A stretch of DNA of 64,000 bases from Nymphaea colorata (GCF_008831285.2 NC_045143.1:14967151-15031150); one strand, 5' to 3'; shown: positions 36,779 to 49,180, counted from the stretch's first letter. The notes: a model not told the origin generated them from the sequence alone. Program-made: numbers and translations.

Positions 36779-39113
36779 ATGGCAAATAGAAGGAAAGGAA
36801 AAGAAGTTGCTTCAGATTCTCCTGCAATAGGCTCTTCATGTAGTGTGGATGTGAATGAAAGTGATGTTTCAAAGCCTTCTACACTATCTGGTGAAGCATT
36901 AGCATCCGAAGAACAACCACTATGGAAGAAAATGAAAGCGGTCACAAAAAATGTGGGCAGTGGCGGTGGTGGAAATGTGCATTTCGTATGCAAACATTGT
37001 GAAAATACACATGTAGGATCTTACACAAGAATTAAGGCACATTTGTTGAAGTTGCCAGGTCATGGAATTCAAGGATGTAAAAAATTTCTACAGAAAAAGC
37101 TCGAGAGTTCAAGAGGTTGCAAGATCGTGCTGATGAAATACACAACAAGAAGAAAACAAGTATTATTGTGACAAATCTTAAAAGTTCTAATAGGAAAAGA
37201 AAGACTATAGAGACATGTTTTGATTCTTGCGGAAGCGCAGAAATAGATAAAGTGATTGCTAAGTTTTTCTATTCTAGTTGCATTCCTTTCAATGTATCCA
37301 GAAATCCATATTGGAAGAAAGCTTGTAGTATGCTTGCAAATAGCAAATTATCAGGATATCTACCTCCCGGTTCAAAAAGGTTATGCACATCACTTCTTCA
37401 TAATGAAAAAAATGAGGTTGAACAAAGTTTAGAAAGAAAAAAGTTTAAATGGAACACGACTGGGGTATCAATTGTTTCTGATGGGTGGACAGATATTCAA
37501 AGACGTCCACTAATTAATTTCATTGTCATTGCACGTGATGAACCAATATTTTTGAAAGCAGTTGATGCGTCTGGAGAATATAAAGATGCAGGATATTTGA
37601 AGCAATTATTTGTAGAAGCCATCAAGGAGCTTGGTCCTGATAAAGTGGTGCAACTCATTACAGACAATGATGCTGTATGCAAAAGTGCTGGACTTAGTTT
37701 GAGGTATGATTTTCCACATATTTTTTGGACTCCATGTGTTGCACATACTTTGAATTTAGCACTGAAGGACATATGTAATCCTCCAAGTGAAGATGTAGAT
37801 CCTAAGGGACATGAGCTATTCTCATGGATTCAAGAGATTGAAAAAGATGTAAGAAATATTAGAAATTTCATCGTTAATCATCAACATGCATTGTCTCTTT
37901 TTAGTAGTTATTCTGATTTGAGATTGTTAAAGGTTGCAGAGACACGATTTGCTTCAATAATTGTCATGTTGAAAAGAATTCAAAGAGTGCAAGATGCACT
38001 TATTCAAATGGTATTTAGTAGAGAGTGGAGCTTTTATCGGGTTGAAGATGAGGCTAAAGTTCAAAGTATTAAAAACCTTATTGTTGAAGATACATGGTGG
38101 GAAAAAATTGTATATTTTTTGGATTTTACAGAACCAATTTGGTGCATGTTGAGAGCTGTTGATAAAGATGAGCCTATGCTTCATCGAGTTTACGCAATGT
38201 GGGAAAATATGATTGAAGAAATTCAGAGTAAAAACAGTTTTTAAGAAAGAAAAAAAGACATTGTACTTGATAATTCAGAGTTCTTTGATCGTATAAGTAC
38301 AATATTAGTTGAAAGATGGGATAAAAGCAATACTCCCTTGCATTGCATTGCATGGCTCATTCCTTAAATCTTAAACATTACACGAAAAAATGGATTGAAG
38401 GAGCTCCTGGACGTGTTACTCCACATCTAGATATTGAGTTAAACATTCAAAGAATGTCATGTATGGACAGATTTTTTATAGATTCTTATACCAAACAACA
38501 AGCTATGTGTGAATATAACAAGTTTTCTTTAGGAGATTTTTATTCAGAAGGTGCGGCACAAGCAAGAGAAGACATGAGTCCTTTTGATTGGTGGGCGTCC
38601 TATGGATCAGAAATGCCCGTGCTTCATAAACTTGCTTTGAGGTTACTATCACAACCTGTTACATCATCGTGTTGTGAAAGAAATTGGAGCATATATGGTC
38701 ATATACACAACATTAAAAGGAACAAGCTCACTAGCCAACGTGCAGAGGACTTGGTTTATGTGCATTCCAATTTGCATCTTCTTTCAAGAAAAGATGCAGA
38801 ATACAGGTATTTCTTTTTTAGGTTGTTTTGATTTGCTCAATTTGTTATGTTGTATTAGTTTTTTTATATTTTTGTGGTACATATTTTTAATTGTTTAATT
38901 TTCGTCTTTAATAAATGCAGATGTGGATCATCGCAATATTGGGATGTAAATTCAGATGAATTTGGTTTCGATGGAGAACGCAACTTATATGTTGCTAATA
39001 TGGATTTTTCTGATCGTGTTATTCCTGCTGAGAGATTTGATGATGATGATATCGTTCAAAGCATTCAAAAAAATCAAGATATTGGTGGAAGTGGAAGTGG
39101 AAGTGGAACATAA
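36779..39113 (+). pseudogene. hAT transposase gene, nearly intact but with three lesions
   Basis: The ATG opens MANRRKGKEVASDS. A BED-type finger follows (CKHC...SYTRIKAHLL, near residues 70-100). Then come the DUF659/RNase-H-like core (GVSIVSDGWTD, WTPCVAHTLNLAL) and the dimerisation domain (WWASYGSE, LLSQPVTSSCCERNW). Exon 1 ends at 38806; a 114-base GT...AG intron (38807-38920) is followed by an acidic, GSGSG-rich tail ending at 39113. Lesions are a one-base loss in an A run near 37079-37084, an in-frame TAA at about 38242, and a 5-base CATTG duplication near 38336-38350. The protein would act in the nucleus to mobilise this family. Confidence 0.93.
38807..38920 (+). other. Intron of hAT transposase 2
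   Basis: AG|GTATTTCTTT at the start and AATGCAG at the end give 114 bases. The intron sits after the same codon context as the 109-base intron of hAT 1 at 24192-24300, with similar donor sequence. Confidence 0.8.
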
Positions 39114-39243
39114 CTCTGTTTTATTAAAGATGATGTAATATCTAATATGTATTGATGTATGAACTATGAAGTATGAAGACATTTGATGATGAAGGATATG
39201 TATTGATGACTGTATGAACTGTGAACTCAAAACTAGAGTACAT

Positions 39244-39398
39244 TTGTTGTTAAATGTTAAATTGATGATATATATTTCTTGTTGAATGTTGAATTGATGA
39301 TATATATTTCTTTTCAGAATGTTGAATTAATGATATATATTTCTTGTTGAATGTTGAATTGATGATATATATTTGTTGTTGAATTTTGAATTGATGAT
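39244..39398. repeat. Minisatellite of about 36 bases in hAT 2, downstream of the transposase
   Basis: About five units share TTGTTGAATGTTGAATTG and ATGATATATATTTC. They lie between the transposase stop and the right subterminal repeats. Confidence 0.85.
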
Positions 39399-39580
39399 TG
39401 ACAATGATATCATGATTAGCAAATTGTAATTTTGATCTTGTTATTTAATAATTTTGTGGTTTATATTATTATATTTAAAAATAATAAAATACTCTCACCG
39501 CACCGCCGCACCTAAATTTTTGGAGATGTGCCGCGCTGGCACCCGCACCGGCACCCGCACCCCGCACTCAGGTGACATAG

Positions 39581-40000
39581 CATAAAAGAGTAGAAAGAAA
39601 CTTAAAAAAGGGTTGTTCAATACTTTCTGTATTTACAAAAAACTACCTAACATTTGAACAATTACAGTTATACGAATGAGTTTATCAATTTTACTTAATT
39701 AATGTAGATCTGTTTGCAAGTTGGAGTTGGTCTTCAGTCAGAATGTTTAAAGATTAGTTTCCAAAGACTAGAAGCATTAATATGGAGGCCAGAACAGATG
39801 CATCAAGAAAAAAGTAGAGATAAAAGTAGAGATAATTAATCGGTCATCGAGGTTTAAATAATTGATTCACAGATGTTGCCCAGTGTTTTAAATAAGAGTG
39901 ACATTTGATTTGTTGGTGGCCCCAATTGTTAGTCACACTTTTAAGTTGAAGAGTCAGCCGCAGAGGAAGAGCGACAACCGAGAGGCCATGGATACCATAG
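39581..40000. repeat. Segment E, right part
   Basis: After the hAT target duplication, homology to F resumes (59816-60165) and runs to AGAGGAAGAGCGAC...AGAGGCC near 39990. Beyond that the two segments are unrelated. A short plus-strand frame at 39898-40098 spans the border and is probably chance. Confidence 0.75.
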
Positions 40001-42677
40001 CAATGAAGAGGGAGAGGCAGGAACTAATGACTAGCAACGACACAAATGCCACCATCCAGGAGAGCGCTCCGTCCATCTGGGCCGCACCATGGTCCTAATT
40101 AAGGAAATCTTCTTCATCCATCCCTGTTTCTCCACCTGTTCCTTGGATATCCCTAGCTTCTGGTGACCTAAGGTTCTGGAATTCCAGCAAGAACCACCAT
40201 GCTAACCACCAATTGCTGATGAATTTGGAGATTGGTAAACTTTATTACTTGATTTGGAAACCAATGATTCTTAGTTTAATATGTGAATTTTCGATTTATA
40301 TATGCTCCCCATCAACAAATCCATGATGTATCAAATATTCATAATAAAATCCACCAACTGGCACTTAGAGCAATTCATCCTGTTACTTTAGCCTTTCTAT
40401 TCATTGCACCAAGAGTTTTTTATTTCAAAGTCAAAATGGTATCTACCATGTCCCCTTCAAACTCTACAAGCTCGCCCACCAGTCGCTGCTTCGTCAAAAC
40501 CATGGAATATGAGCAGCGTTGTTGCCCACTTTTACTTTGCTACCCTCCTTAATTAATGTTGTAAAATCAGCTTGACATGCTTTGAATTGAAATAGTGAGA
40601 AAAGCCCGCCCTTGTATTGAATAGCGGGATCCATCCATTAAATTTCAGGCTTAATTTATGGTGCGTGACTAGAAATGATCTTCCTATAGACATCACACTC
40701 GTTGCTGCTCAGGCTGGAATGGTTTTTTCATTTTTCTTTTCCTGTTCATGTACCTTTAAGCAAAAGCTTTCCTTTTTTTTTGTATGTGCCATCGTTTATC
40801 CAGATCTAACATTGTGTGCATACTCACTCTATAATTTGGTGGGAATGGTGAGTTACTGCAAGCAATGATGTTTAAATTTGTCTGAATTGTTTTGTTTCTC
40901 ATAAAATTCATACCCACCTGAATTGTCCTTTGCGGAATTCTATAACATGATCGAGTGAATTATCAATGTGCAACCTTTCTGCCTGGCAACTGGATATCCT
41001 AACAATGAGTGGCTTCTTTCCTGATTTTCCAACTTTGGCAATAATTTGAAGTCAAAAACTGCAGCATAGCTGCTATCGAAGTCAATTGACGAACAAAAAT
41101 ATAAATATATATAACTATAGAAAAAGATACAAGAGAATCACTAATCTCAAAACAAAGGGAGAGAGAGATCTGAGCGATTCCTGAGGCACTTGATGTTCCG
41201 TGCCCCTCAAATTTGAGTACTAATACACGGTGTCAGAACTGTGGTTATAAGGTATACTGGTGGCGAAACCACCGCTATAAGTCTGTAGAAGTGGCACCGA
41301 CTGGCGAATGTGCTTTGTAAACAGTCTATCGCATCTACTTTAATTTAAAGCACATCACTCCAAATCTCTAGCCGCCAACCCAACAAAAAGTTCAACCATC
41401 CCCATCAGGAAACTGTTATTGTGGTTGGATACTTAAGCCACGTCATATATTGGTTCCTTTCTATACATATTCCTTGCTTCAGTCCTGAAATTCTGTACAG
41501 TTAAATTCTAGATCAACCCTATCATAAAGGAATCTATTCATGTACTATAATATGTCACATTCTTTAGTAAAGAATATTTGGCTTACAAAATCTGTCAAAC
41601 TTGATGATCTTATGTGATGATTAGACAAACATATATAGGGAAGTTTTTTTTATCAAATTTTATTTAAATGCATAGGCATTGAAAAGCCAAAACAGAGTGT
41701 CATTGTGTATCTGCTATATCTGGGTTTGCTTGGACCCTCAAAAATGTAAAGCAGAAAAAATGAAAAATCATCAACAGTCTTCAAATTTCTCACTCAGTAT
41801 TATGAATCCGTATTTTAAGACAAGAAGCTTGAATTCAAATTGGTTTCGAAAATGTTGCTCTTTTTTTTTTACTATTATTTTTTGTTGTTATCATTTGATA
41901 TTTTTAAAAACGCATCTAGACTAAGGCAAGATTAGGCAAGCTTGGTTCATACAAGAAACGATGAATCAATGTTTTTAGCACAAAATTTGGGAAATTGTAA
42001 AACGATTTCTAGTTAGGAATTTCTAGTTCTTAAGCATTTCTTGAAAATGATGTTCTGCCAAATATCTAACCACCAAAGACTAAACTAGCAAAAGGGTGCA
42101 TAACAAATCGTTTTTAGGGCCCACAGAGAAGACTGAAAAGAATTTGCTGACCTTATCAGACCTGCAAGGCAGAAAGATTTCTATCCCCATTCTACTGAAA
42201 CTCATATTTCATAAAATTTCAATACAAGAAGAAGGATCCTCATCTCTTAACAACAAAGAAGCATGTGAGTCGCTCCATCATAAATGACCAAATGCTGGAC
42301 AAAACTCTTTTAGAGCATTATTCTGATGACATAAATGTCATTTCAGAAAAAAAAATGGCAGAGGTGTCATTTGTTCATGATCTGTAAGATCACTCCTCCT
42401 GTTCTTGGTCCTAAACCTATGAAAAACTGAGGGACCAAAAAAATATATAACTTGTTAAACAAAAGATTCAAAGAGTAACCCTCAAAGCCATATGAGTTGA
42501 AGGTCATAAAAATTCAACTCTTGAAAAAATTGGAAAGAGCTAGGCGGTTTCAGACTTTGGCTAACTTTTTTCTTTTATCGAAACGTTACACGCTGTCCTC
42601 TTTAATCACATATTATAACGTCAGCGAAACATCCAAGGTAGAGTTGGTAAGTGGTACCGCATGTCTCTGCAATGTAC
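40001..42677. other. Unassigned AT-rich stretch
   Basis: There is no recognised gene. A short block near 41230-41330 again has GTATACTGGTGGCGAAACCACCGC-like palindromes, similar to the clusters in segments E and F. Other open frames here are short and without domains. Confidence 0.5.
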
Positions 42678-42985
42678 CACAAACTCTTTGGTAAAGTCTG
42701 GCAAGGTGAGTACAGGTGCACTCATCATAGCTGCTTTCAGCTTGGTGAAGGCTTCTCTAGCCTTATCCGTCCATGTGAACTCTCCTTTTTTTAACATGTG
42801 GGTTAAGGGAGATGCAATCGGTCTGTATCCCTGAATAAATCTGGGATAGTAGCCTGTGAGCCCTAAGAATCTTCTCATTCCACGTGGGTCTTTCGGTAGC
42901 GGCCACTGATCCATAGCTTGTAGCTTTTCAGGGTCAGCTTTAACTCCTTCTTTGGACACGATGTGTCCCAAGTACCCTATGGTGA
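42678..42985 (-). pseudogene. Ty3/gypsy RT fragment
   Basis: On the minus strand an isolated piece of gypsy polyprotein reads YLGHIVSKEGVKADPEKL, then MRRFLGLTGYYPRFI, FTWTDKAREAFTKLK and PVLTLPDFTKEFVVHC. This is the end of the RT thumb and the start of RNase H. It breaks off where the RNase H aspartate should follow. No LTR or other domain is nearby. Confidence 0.93.
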
Positions 42986-44659
42986 TTGGTCCAAGTTTGG
43001 ATGATTGATTTTTTCTTTGTCGAAAATTATTATTTCAAGATTTGAGTGACAGCCAAGAGACTTGAGACGAAAAAGGGAAGGAGACTTCAAAGCCAAGAAA
43101 CTCACCTCACAGGGCAGTGGTTAGGCATTTCCCGCTCTTTCATCTCCTTTAATCCTCGCCTGCACCCAGTGGCGGAGCCAGAAATTTTTGGCTATGGGGC
43201 ACTAGTACTTTCAAACTAAAATATATGTTTTTTTTAAATAAAGCAAATAAACATAGTTATGAACAAACTTACAATGAGTCCCAACAAGCAAATCATATCA
43301 TTAGTGTTATGGACAAAATTACAATTGGCCAATGGCATCAAAATAGTCAATTGGATGACCGAAATTCCTGATGTCTGTTAAAAATAATTGTTATAAGTAT
43401 TACTTTTGATGCCAACAAGAGCTCTGTTTAAATACTTGCAACCAATCCGTTGGCACAAGCCGGTTGGATCTACCTAAACTCATAAATGATTTGAGGATTA
43501 TTTAATATTTGATTGGAAATTTGGAACTCAAATATATTATTGAAATTTAAGAAGAAAGTCTGTGCTTAATCCCTATTCTAATTTGAATTTGGTACAAAGT
43601 TTTCATGCTGAATTTGATATATTTCATGCTTCTATGGACAGCTAAATTTGAATTTGACACAGATTCTCATTAAGCAATATCAGGTCAACTGAATTTGTAA
43701 CCAAATCTGATAGCAGTGCAATCAATTTAGGTTTCTTAACAAGGGAGAAAAAGGAAAAGACTAAGACTGATTGATTCTTTTTCTTAACTAGACTATGGTT
43801 GAAGACTCTATGTAGTATGTACCAATAGGCAATAGGACAGACAAAAGTATCAAAACAGAATGGAAGTAGTCTTTAGAGGATCATTTATGTGAGACTCTGT
43901 TCAAGAAGAAAAAAACAACAAACCAAGGGAACAATCGGTATTTTATGAAAACAACCTAACGAAATATAACATAAAAGACAAAAGCAACAAACCAAAAGAA
44001 AACGAGGGAGAAGATAAACTGTAGTAACTAGTTACCGTAGAGGCGTAGCAGGGAGTCCGCCAGCGCCAGTGCGGGACAAAGACAAAGCAACCACTCCGAC
44101 CGCGCATGTGAGATCAAGGTGTTTCTTCTGTTCTTTAGAACAAAAATCAGACCAAAAGACATAAGTGAAGAGGCATGAGGCAAAAGCGTTGAAAAAGGGG
44201 AAAACAAATGAAAACCCAACACCATTCAAGAAGAAACGATTCATTCAATGATTCAAGAAGAAGAAGAAGCACCAGGCGGCTGGTGCCCGTTGCGGCGTCG
44301 CCCTGCCGGCTGCTGCCGCCCTTGGACTTGGAGGCTTGACCCTTGCGGCTGCACCTAGAGGTTGAGGCCTTGCCCTTCGCTGCTTCATCTGTTCGCCCTT
44401 CGGGAGTTTCTACTTTCGGGTGAATTTGCGCGGGCAACTGTTTTATGTTTTCTGGAATTGGATCGCTATGGACTGCTGGATCCGATCCATTTTTGGCGTG
44501 GGCAACACGGGCATGAGGCAGACTGAGGCTCCATTTCACTGTGGAGCTTTCTTAGGCTGGCGTGGGGAGGCGCCCACTCCTGCACCACGATGGCTCCGCT
44601 ACTGCCTGCACCCTGTGGGTTTCGGAGGATGTGCTGATCAATGCCGATGCCGATGGAGA

Positions 44660-44725
<66 letters not shown>

Positions 44726-44819
44726 TGTGTTTCGACATGGCGAGAGATTCCTATCAAGAGGAGGACGATGGTCGATGAGAATTTGTTTTTCTTCACACTT
44801 CATTTCGCAAGGGAAATAT
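42986..44819. other. Unassigned stretch with a GC-rich patch
   Basis: No gene is recognised. 44290-44660 is GC-richer than its surroundings and has open frames on both strands (minus 44147-44539, plus 44420-44740) without any domain. A CT/TG microsatellite follows at 44662-44730. Confidence 0.45.
44662..44730. repeat. Compound microsatellite (TC)n(TG)n
   Basis: About 47 bases of TC are followed by 22 of TG. Confidence 0.97.
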
Positions 44820-45085
44820 TAGGGGTGGGCATCGGGCCGGGTCGGCCCATCGGGCCCAAAGCCTAGGCCCGGGTCCCGGCCCGGCCCGCTTGATAATAAA
44901 AAATTATTTTTAATTATAAAATAATTTTTTAATAATATAAAATATATTTTTAATTATAAAATACACATTATTAAGTTTAAAAAATAAAAAACAAATTATA
45001 AATTATTAACGTGCCGGCCGACCCAGGCCCAGACCCGACCTGGCCGAGTACCGGGTACCCGTACCTGGCCCGACACCCACCCTTA
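44820..45085. mobile_element. hAT-type MITE, 266 bases
   Basis: The terminal inverted repeats are TAGGGGTGGGCATCGGGCC and, reversed, TAAGGGTGGGTGTCGGGCC. The flanks GGAAATAT (44812-44819) and GAAAATAT (45086-45093) match at 7 of 8 bases, a hAT-sized target duplication. GC-rich ends surround an AT-rich core. It is related to 19957-20223. Confidence 0.9.
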
Positions 45086-46309
45086 GAAAATATGCGTAGT
45101 AGAATTAGGTTCAGCTAGATACTCTTTCTCCCTCTTTCTTTTTTCCTATAATCCTTGCGATAATGGTGTTGGCCAGTAGATTCCTTGCGAAGAGGGAGAT
45201 CAATCGTCCCAATATTTTGCTGTTTTTCCTCTGCACCATCGACTATCGTCATTTCCATGATTTTTTCTCTGAAGATTTGAGTTGTAAATATTGGAGGAGG
45301 GGCATTGATGTTTTATCTTTTTCTTTATCTTTTTTTTTAAGAAAATTGCATAGAAGAGGAAAACCCTACAAAGTCTGGCACCTTCTCGTAAAGCTTTCTA
45401 GAACGTGTTATGCAGGTTTTGTTCTTTCTAATATTTCATCCTTCCTTTATGTGTGATCGCATCTCCGATTTCCCTTGTTTATAAGAGCACCGAGGTTCAA
45501 TTTATGGATGGGATTCAAAAAAATCTGGAGTATCATATACTAAGAGAAGGCCCATCTCTGAGTTTATAATATTGAGAGGACATCAAGATCGAGAGTGTTC
45601 TAGGCAAGAATTACGAACAATTGGGGGAAGGGAACCTACATGATCAGCTTGGCAATGGGATACCTATGAGATCGTTGCTCCTGCTGGAAAGAGCAGTCAA
45701 TCATTCAGCTTGGAAAAGGTGGTCATGCATGCGTTTTGGATGGAACCGGCTGTCCCAGGTGATTTGATGCTTATAGTTGTTGTTGTATTCTTTGTTTTTT
45801 TTTGTTGTTTGCGATATTCTTTTGAGTCTATTTACAATGTGGCATGTTCTTCTAATTTTATCATGGCTGTATACAGGTTAAAGTACAAATCAGGCAAAAG
45901 CACTTGACATATGAACTGAGCTAGCGCCCATGATATGTTCCTAAATCGGGTAAGAAATAGTTGATTGTTCAACAAGTGATGTTGTTTGATATTTCTGCTT
46001 TCTTTCAAAAAAAAATCAGTTCTTCTTTTGTGATTGATTCAATTGATGCATTACTTATTTTCTTGGCACATATTTGTATTTGCATTTGGTGAAAGGAAGA
46101 TAATCTGTTTAGGTTAAAAATTCCATGGTAAAAGTACCTAAGTTGTTCTCACAAAAGTAGTTGTAAATTATTGCACTTCCATGTTCCGTAGGTTGAAAAT
46201 CCACTTGTAAAACATACTAAAGCTGCTATTAGAAATTCCTTATAGTTGTATGCAATTCCACATTTGAGTTGAACCACATAGATGGTCAAAGAGTCAGAGA
46301 CAATAACCT
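45086..46309. other. Unassigned stretch
   Basis: I see no domain or repeat that I can name. Short frames at 45163-45456 and 45710-45907 are hydrophobic and probably chance. Confidence 0.45.
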
Positions 46310-47453
46310 GAAACTAATCATCTATTGTCTGGATCACCTGCCCAATCTGCATTAGTGTAGGTGAAAATGTTATGTCCATCCAAAATAGTTGGCTGTCTTG
46401 TGTAAACGAGTTCAAAATAGTTGACTGTCTTGCGTAAACGAGTCCATCCCTAAGAGTTGCCTTAAGGTAAAGCAAAATGCGTTTGGTAGCATCCATATGC
46501 CCTTATGTGGGTGCATGCATAAACTGAGATACTTGATTCACCGCATGTACTATGTTTGGACGTGTAAAGGTGAGATATTGCATCACTCCCATCAGAAGCA
46601 TTCAATTTTGTGTTGAGAACACTAGGAGTATTTATGGGCTTGCAATTTGTCATACATGCTCTATCCAAAATATCAAAAGCATATTCATGCTGCGGAAGAG
46701 TTAATGTGTCACATTTTCTGTCAAGCTCAACACCCAAGAAATACCATATTCGCCGAGATCCTTCATCTTGAATTCTTATTTCAATACCTCCTTAACATGA
46801 GATATATGATATGAAGAATTTTCAGTAAGAACTATGTCATCTACATATATGAGTAGCCAAGTGGTAACTTCACCCGCATGATATATGAATAAGGAATGAT
46901 CAAGTGAACTTCGAAGAAAACCAGCCTGCTGTGTATGAAGAGAAAATCTATCGAACCATGAGTGAGATTCTTGCTTAAGCCCATACAACGATTTTTGTAA
47001 TTTGCACACCCACTGAATCGGATCATTGGTAGCATAACCTGGGGGTTGTTACATGTATACCTCTTCCTTTAGAAAGCCATGAAGGAAAACATTTTTAACA
47101 TCCAACTGATATAAAGTCCATCCATGTAAAACTACAAGAGAGATGATAGCAGAGATCATTCCCATCTTGATGGCTGGACTGAAAGTCTCATCGTAATCTT
47201 CTCCATACTGCTGAGTGAAGCCTCTAGCCCCAAGACGAGCCTTATATCTATCAATGCTGCCATCGAGTTTGTACTTGAGTTTGTAAACCCATTTTGAGCC
47301 CACTACATTCTTACCATCTGGACGAGGAACAATCTCCCAAGTTTGACATTCATTCAAGGGAGCCATTTCTTCATTCATGACCTCCACCCAATATTTGCTT
47401 TTGCATGCATGCTCATAGCATTTTGGCTCCACCATTTTGCTCAATTCTGTCAT
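46310..47453 (-). pseudogene. Copia reverse transcriptase remnant (minus strand)
   Basis: It reads MNEEMAPLNECQTWEIVPRP, KARLGARGFTQQYGEDYDE, QLDVKNVFLHG and CKLQKSLYGLKQ, with an intact YVDD in LLIYVDDIVLTE near 46835-46860. It ends with DATKRILLYLKATLRDGLVY. Stops occur near 47048 and 46776, with frame changes after 46740. RT would copy element RNA to cDNA. Confidence 0.92.
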
Positions 47454-47785
47454 AAAAAGCTAAAAATCCAAAGAGAAATTATCATAACTTACTCATCTAT
47501 CAATAGGGTGCCGCACACGTTCTGATCTACGTGGACAAGCAGTGACAGTTTTTGGAGCAGTTGTTGGAATTGATCGTCGAGTATGCACTACTCCTGAAAC
47601 CGAGTAGGTGAAGACATGATGTTGGTCTGAGTAGGTGAAGGTGTTCTGTCCAACTGAGTATCTGTGGTTGTCTCGAACTCATCAATAATTCTGTCACTTT
47701 GTACATGGAATGTATCGGCCCCTTGGCCTAATATTTCAGCATTCAGCCATGAATCATATACATCATCTCTTACATTAAGTATTGT

Positions 47786-48880
47786 CTATGTCTCCTTTAA
47801 ATCCTTCAACCTGAGCTCATAAAAAACAACATGTTGTGAAATATACACGCGCTCAGTCTTTGGATTGTAACTTCTATAGCTCTTATAATTTTCTGCATAG
47901 CCCACAAATCTGCACATAACAACTCGATCTTTAAACTTATTTCTCAAGGGAACATCAACATGTACATAACAGACGCACCCAAAAACACGTAGTTTATTAT
48001 AATTTGGTTGTTCTTGGTGTAAAATAAAGAAATAAGATTTTCCTTCAAGTAGAAACAACAACAGTCAATTAATGACATGAACAGCAGTATGAAAAGCTTC
48101 AATCCACAAATTTATAGGCAGATCTGTGTCATGCATCATACTTAGTGCACTTTCAACTATGTGTCTATGCTTTCTTTCAGCAATACCATTCTGTCGTAGT
48201 GTGTGTGGACAGGAAATCTGTCTAGTGATCTCATGATTTAGTAAATACTCAGTAACATCATTTGAAATGAACTCACCACCACCATCACATTGAAAATGCA
48301 TGATATTACTAGAGTATTTGTTTTGAACCAAGACATGGAATTGAGTGAACAAGCGAAAAACCTCTAATTTTCTTTTCATGAAATGAATTTAGGTGTAACG
48401 AGAATAAGAATCAATAAAAACAACATAATATCTACTTCCGAAAGAAGAAGAAATAGGAGCAGGCCCCCAAACATCAGAATATATGGTATCAAATAACTTT
48501 GAAGCTCGCTTATTTATTGACTGAAAAGGAAGAGCATGACTCCTACAAATATGATAGCTTGAGCACATGCCAGACTCATTTACTGGACTTAGACTAGACT
48601 TTTGTAATAGTCTGTCTATAACAAGACTTTGAATGAAAGACCGACTACAATGTGCTAAACGACCACGCCAAATGGATGGCTTATCATACTCTGCTATATT
48701 GACTTCACTATGATTGGGAAAAGATGAATCTGAAACACAAGACTTGGACACCTTTGGAGCTTCATCAATGATGTACATGTCTTCTTTGCAAACACCCTTA
48801 GCGAATGTCTTCTTGGTTCGAGCATCCTTGACATAAATAGAAGGAGTAAACTCAACAGAGTAATGAATATCATGATGATA
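47786..48880 (-). pseudogene. Copia integrase remnant (minus strand)
   Basis: A GAG-pre-integrase part (WRGRLAHCSRSF, CRSHALPF) leads into the core. Catalytic residues are visible as D in DTIYSDVWGP, D in QCDGGGEF and E in NGIAERKHRH. The C-terminal part reads KLRVFGCVCYVHV. Frame breaks lie near 48389 and 48064. Its function would be strand transfer of element cDNA. Confidence 0.9.
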
Positions 48881-49180
48881 AAACGTGTATAAAACGTGAA
48901 AAACAAGTCAGCCATATAAAACGTGAAAAAAACGCGTCTTTTTTAAAAAAATGTCAAAAAACAAAAAACACGTATAATACCCGTATTATACGTTTTTTTC
49001 CCTTTTTTACTGTTTTCCTGTCTTTTGTCGTTTTTTCATTTGTTTATTAATTTTTATTTTTTTATAATTTTTAAGATTTATTAAATGTTTTAAATTTTCC
49101 CGATTTATTCTCGAGATATACAGCTTTGTTGTATTATACTCGTTTTTTTCTCACCATATAATACCCGTACACATTTTTTG
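48880..49180. mobile_element. AT-rich insertion of about 300 bases inside the minus-strand copia
   Basis: The protease frame stops matching after LIDDSCY (at about 49180) and the copia frame resumes with HYSVEFTPS (at about 48875). The insert has ATAAAACGTG direct repeats at its left edge, a palindrome ACGTATAATA-CCCG-TATTATACGT in its left half, and weakly inverted ends (GTGTAT.../...ATACCCGTACAC). It is probably a small DNA transposon. I could not define a target duplication. Confidence 0.55.

Larger units (their letters stand above)
34928..39580 (+). mobile_element. hAT transposon 2 (near-complete, 4.65 kb) in segment E
   Basis: A perfect 8-base target duplication CATAAAAG flanks it (34920-34927 and 39581-39588). 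The ends are CAATGATACCTGGGTGCG and, reversed, CTATGTCACCTGAGTGCG. Subterminal GCACCCGCACC repeats are dense at both ends. Segment F has the uninterrupted site GCCAGCCATAAAAGAGAGTA near 59805-59824. The inside holds a leader with short CTTCACT repeats and a two-exon transposase gene with only a few lesions. Confidence 0.96.

Noticed and set aside
39244-39398. Regularly spaced repeats that could suggest a CRISPR array
   Set aside because: The units are contiguous without unique spacers, lie inside a plant transposon, and vary in sequence. They are a minisatellite.
39898-40098. Possible exon MTFDLLVAPIVSH...APWS at the end of segment E
   Set aside because: It straddles the end of the E/F homology, and segment F has indels that break the frame.
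44147-44539. Minus-strand frame reading SKGGSSRQGDAATG, possible host gene
   Set aside because: The C-terminal half is low-complexity leucine and phenylalanine. No splice signals or domains support it, and plus frames overlap it.
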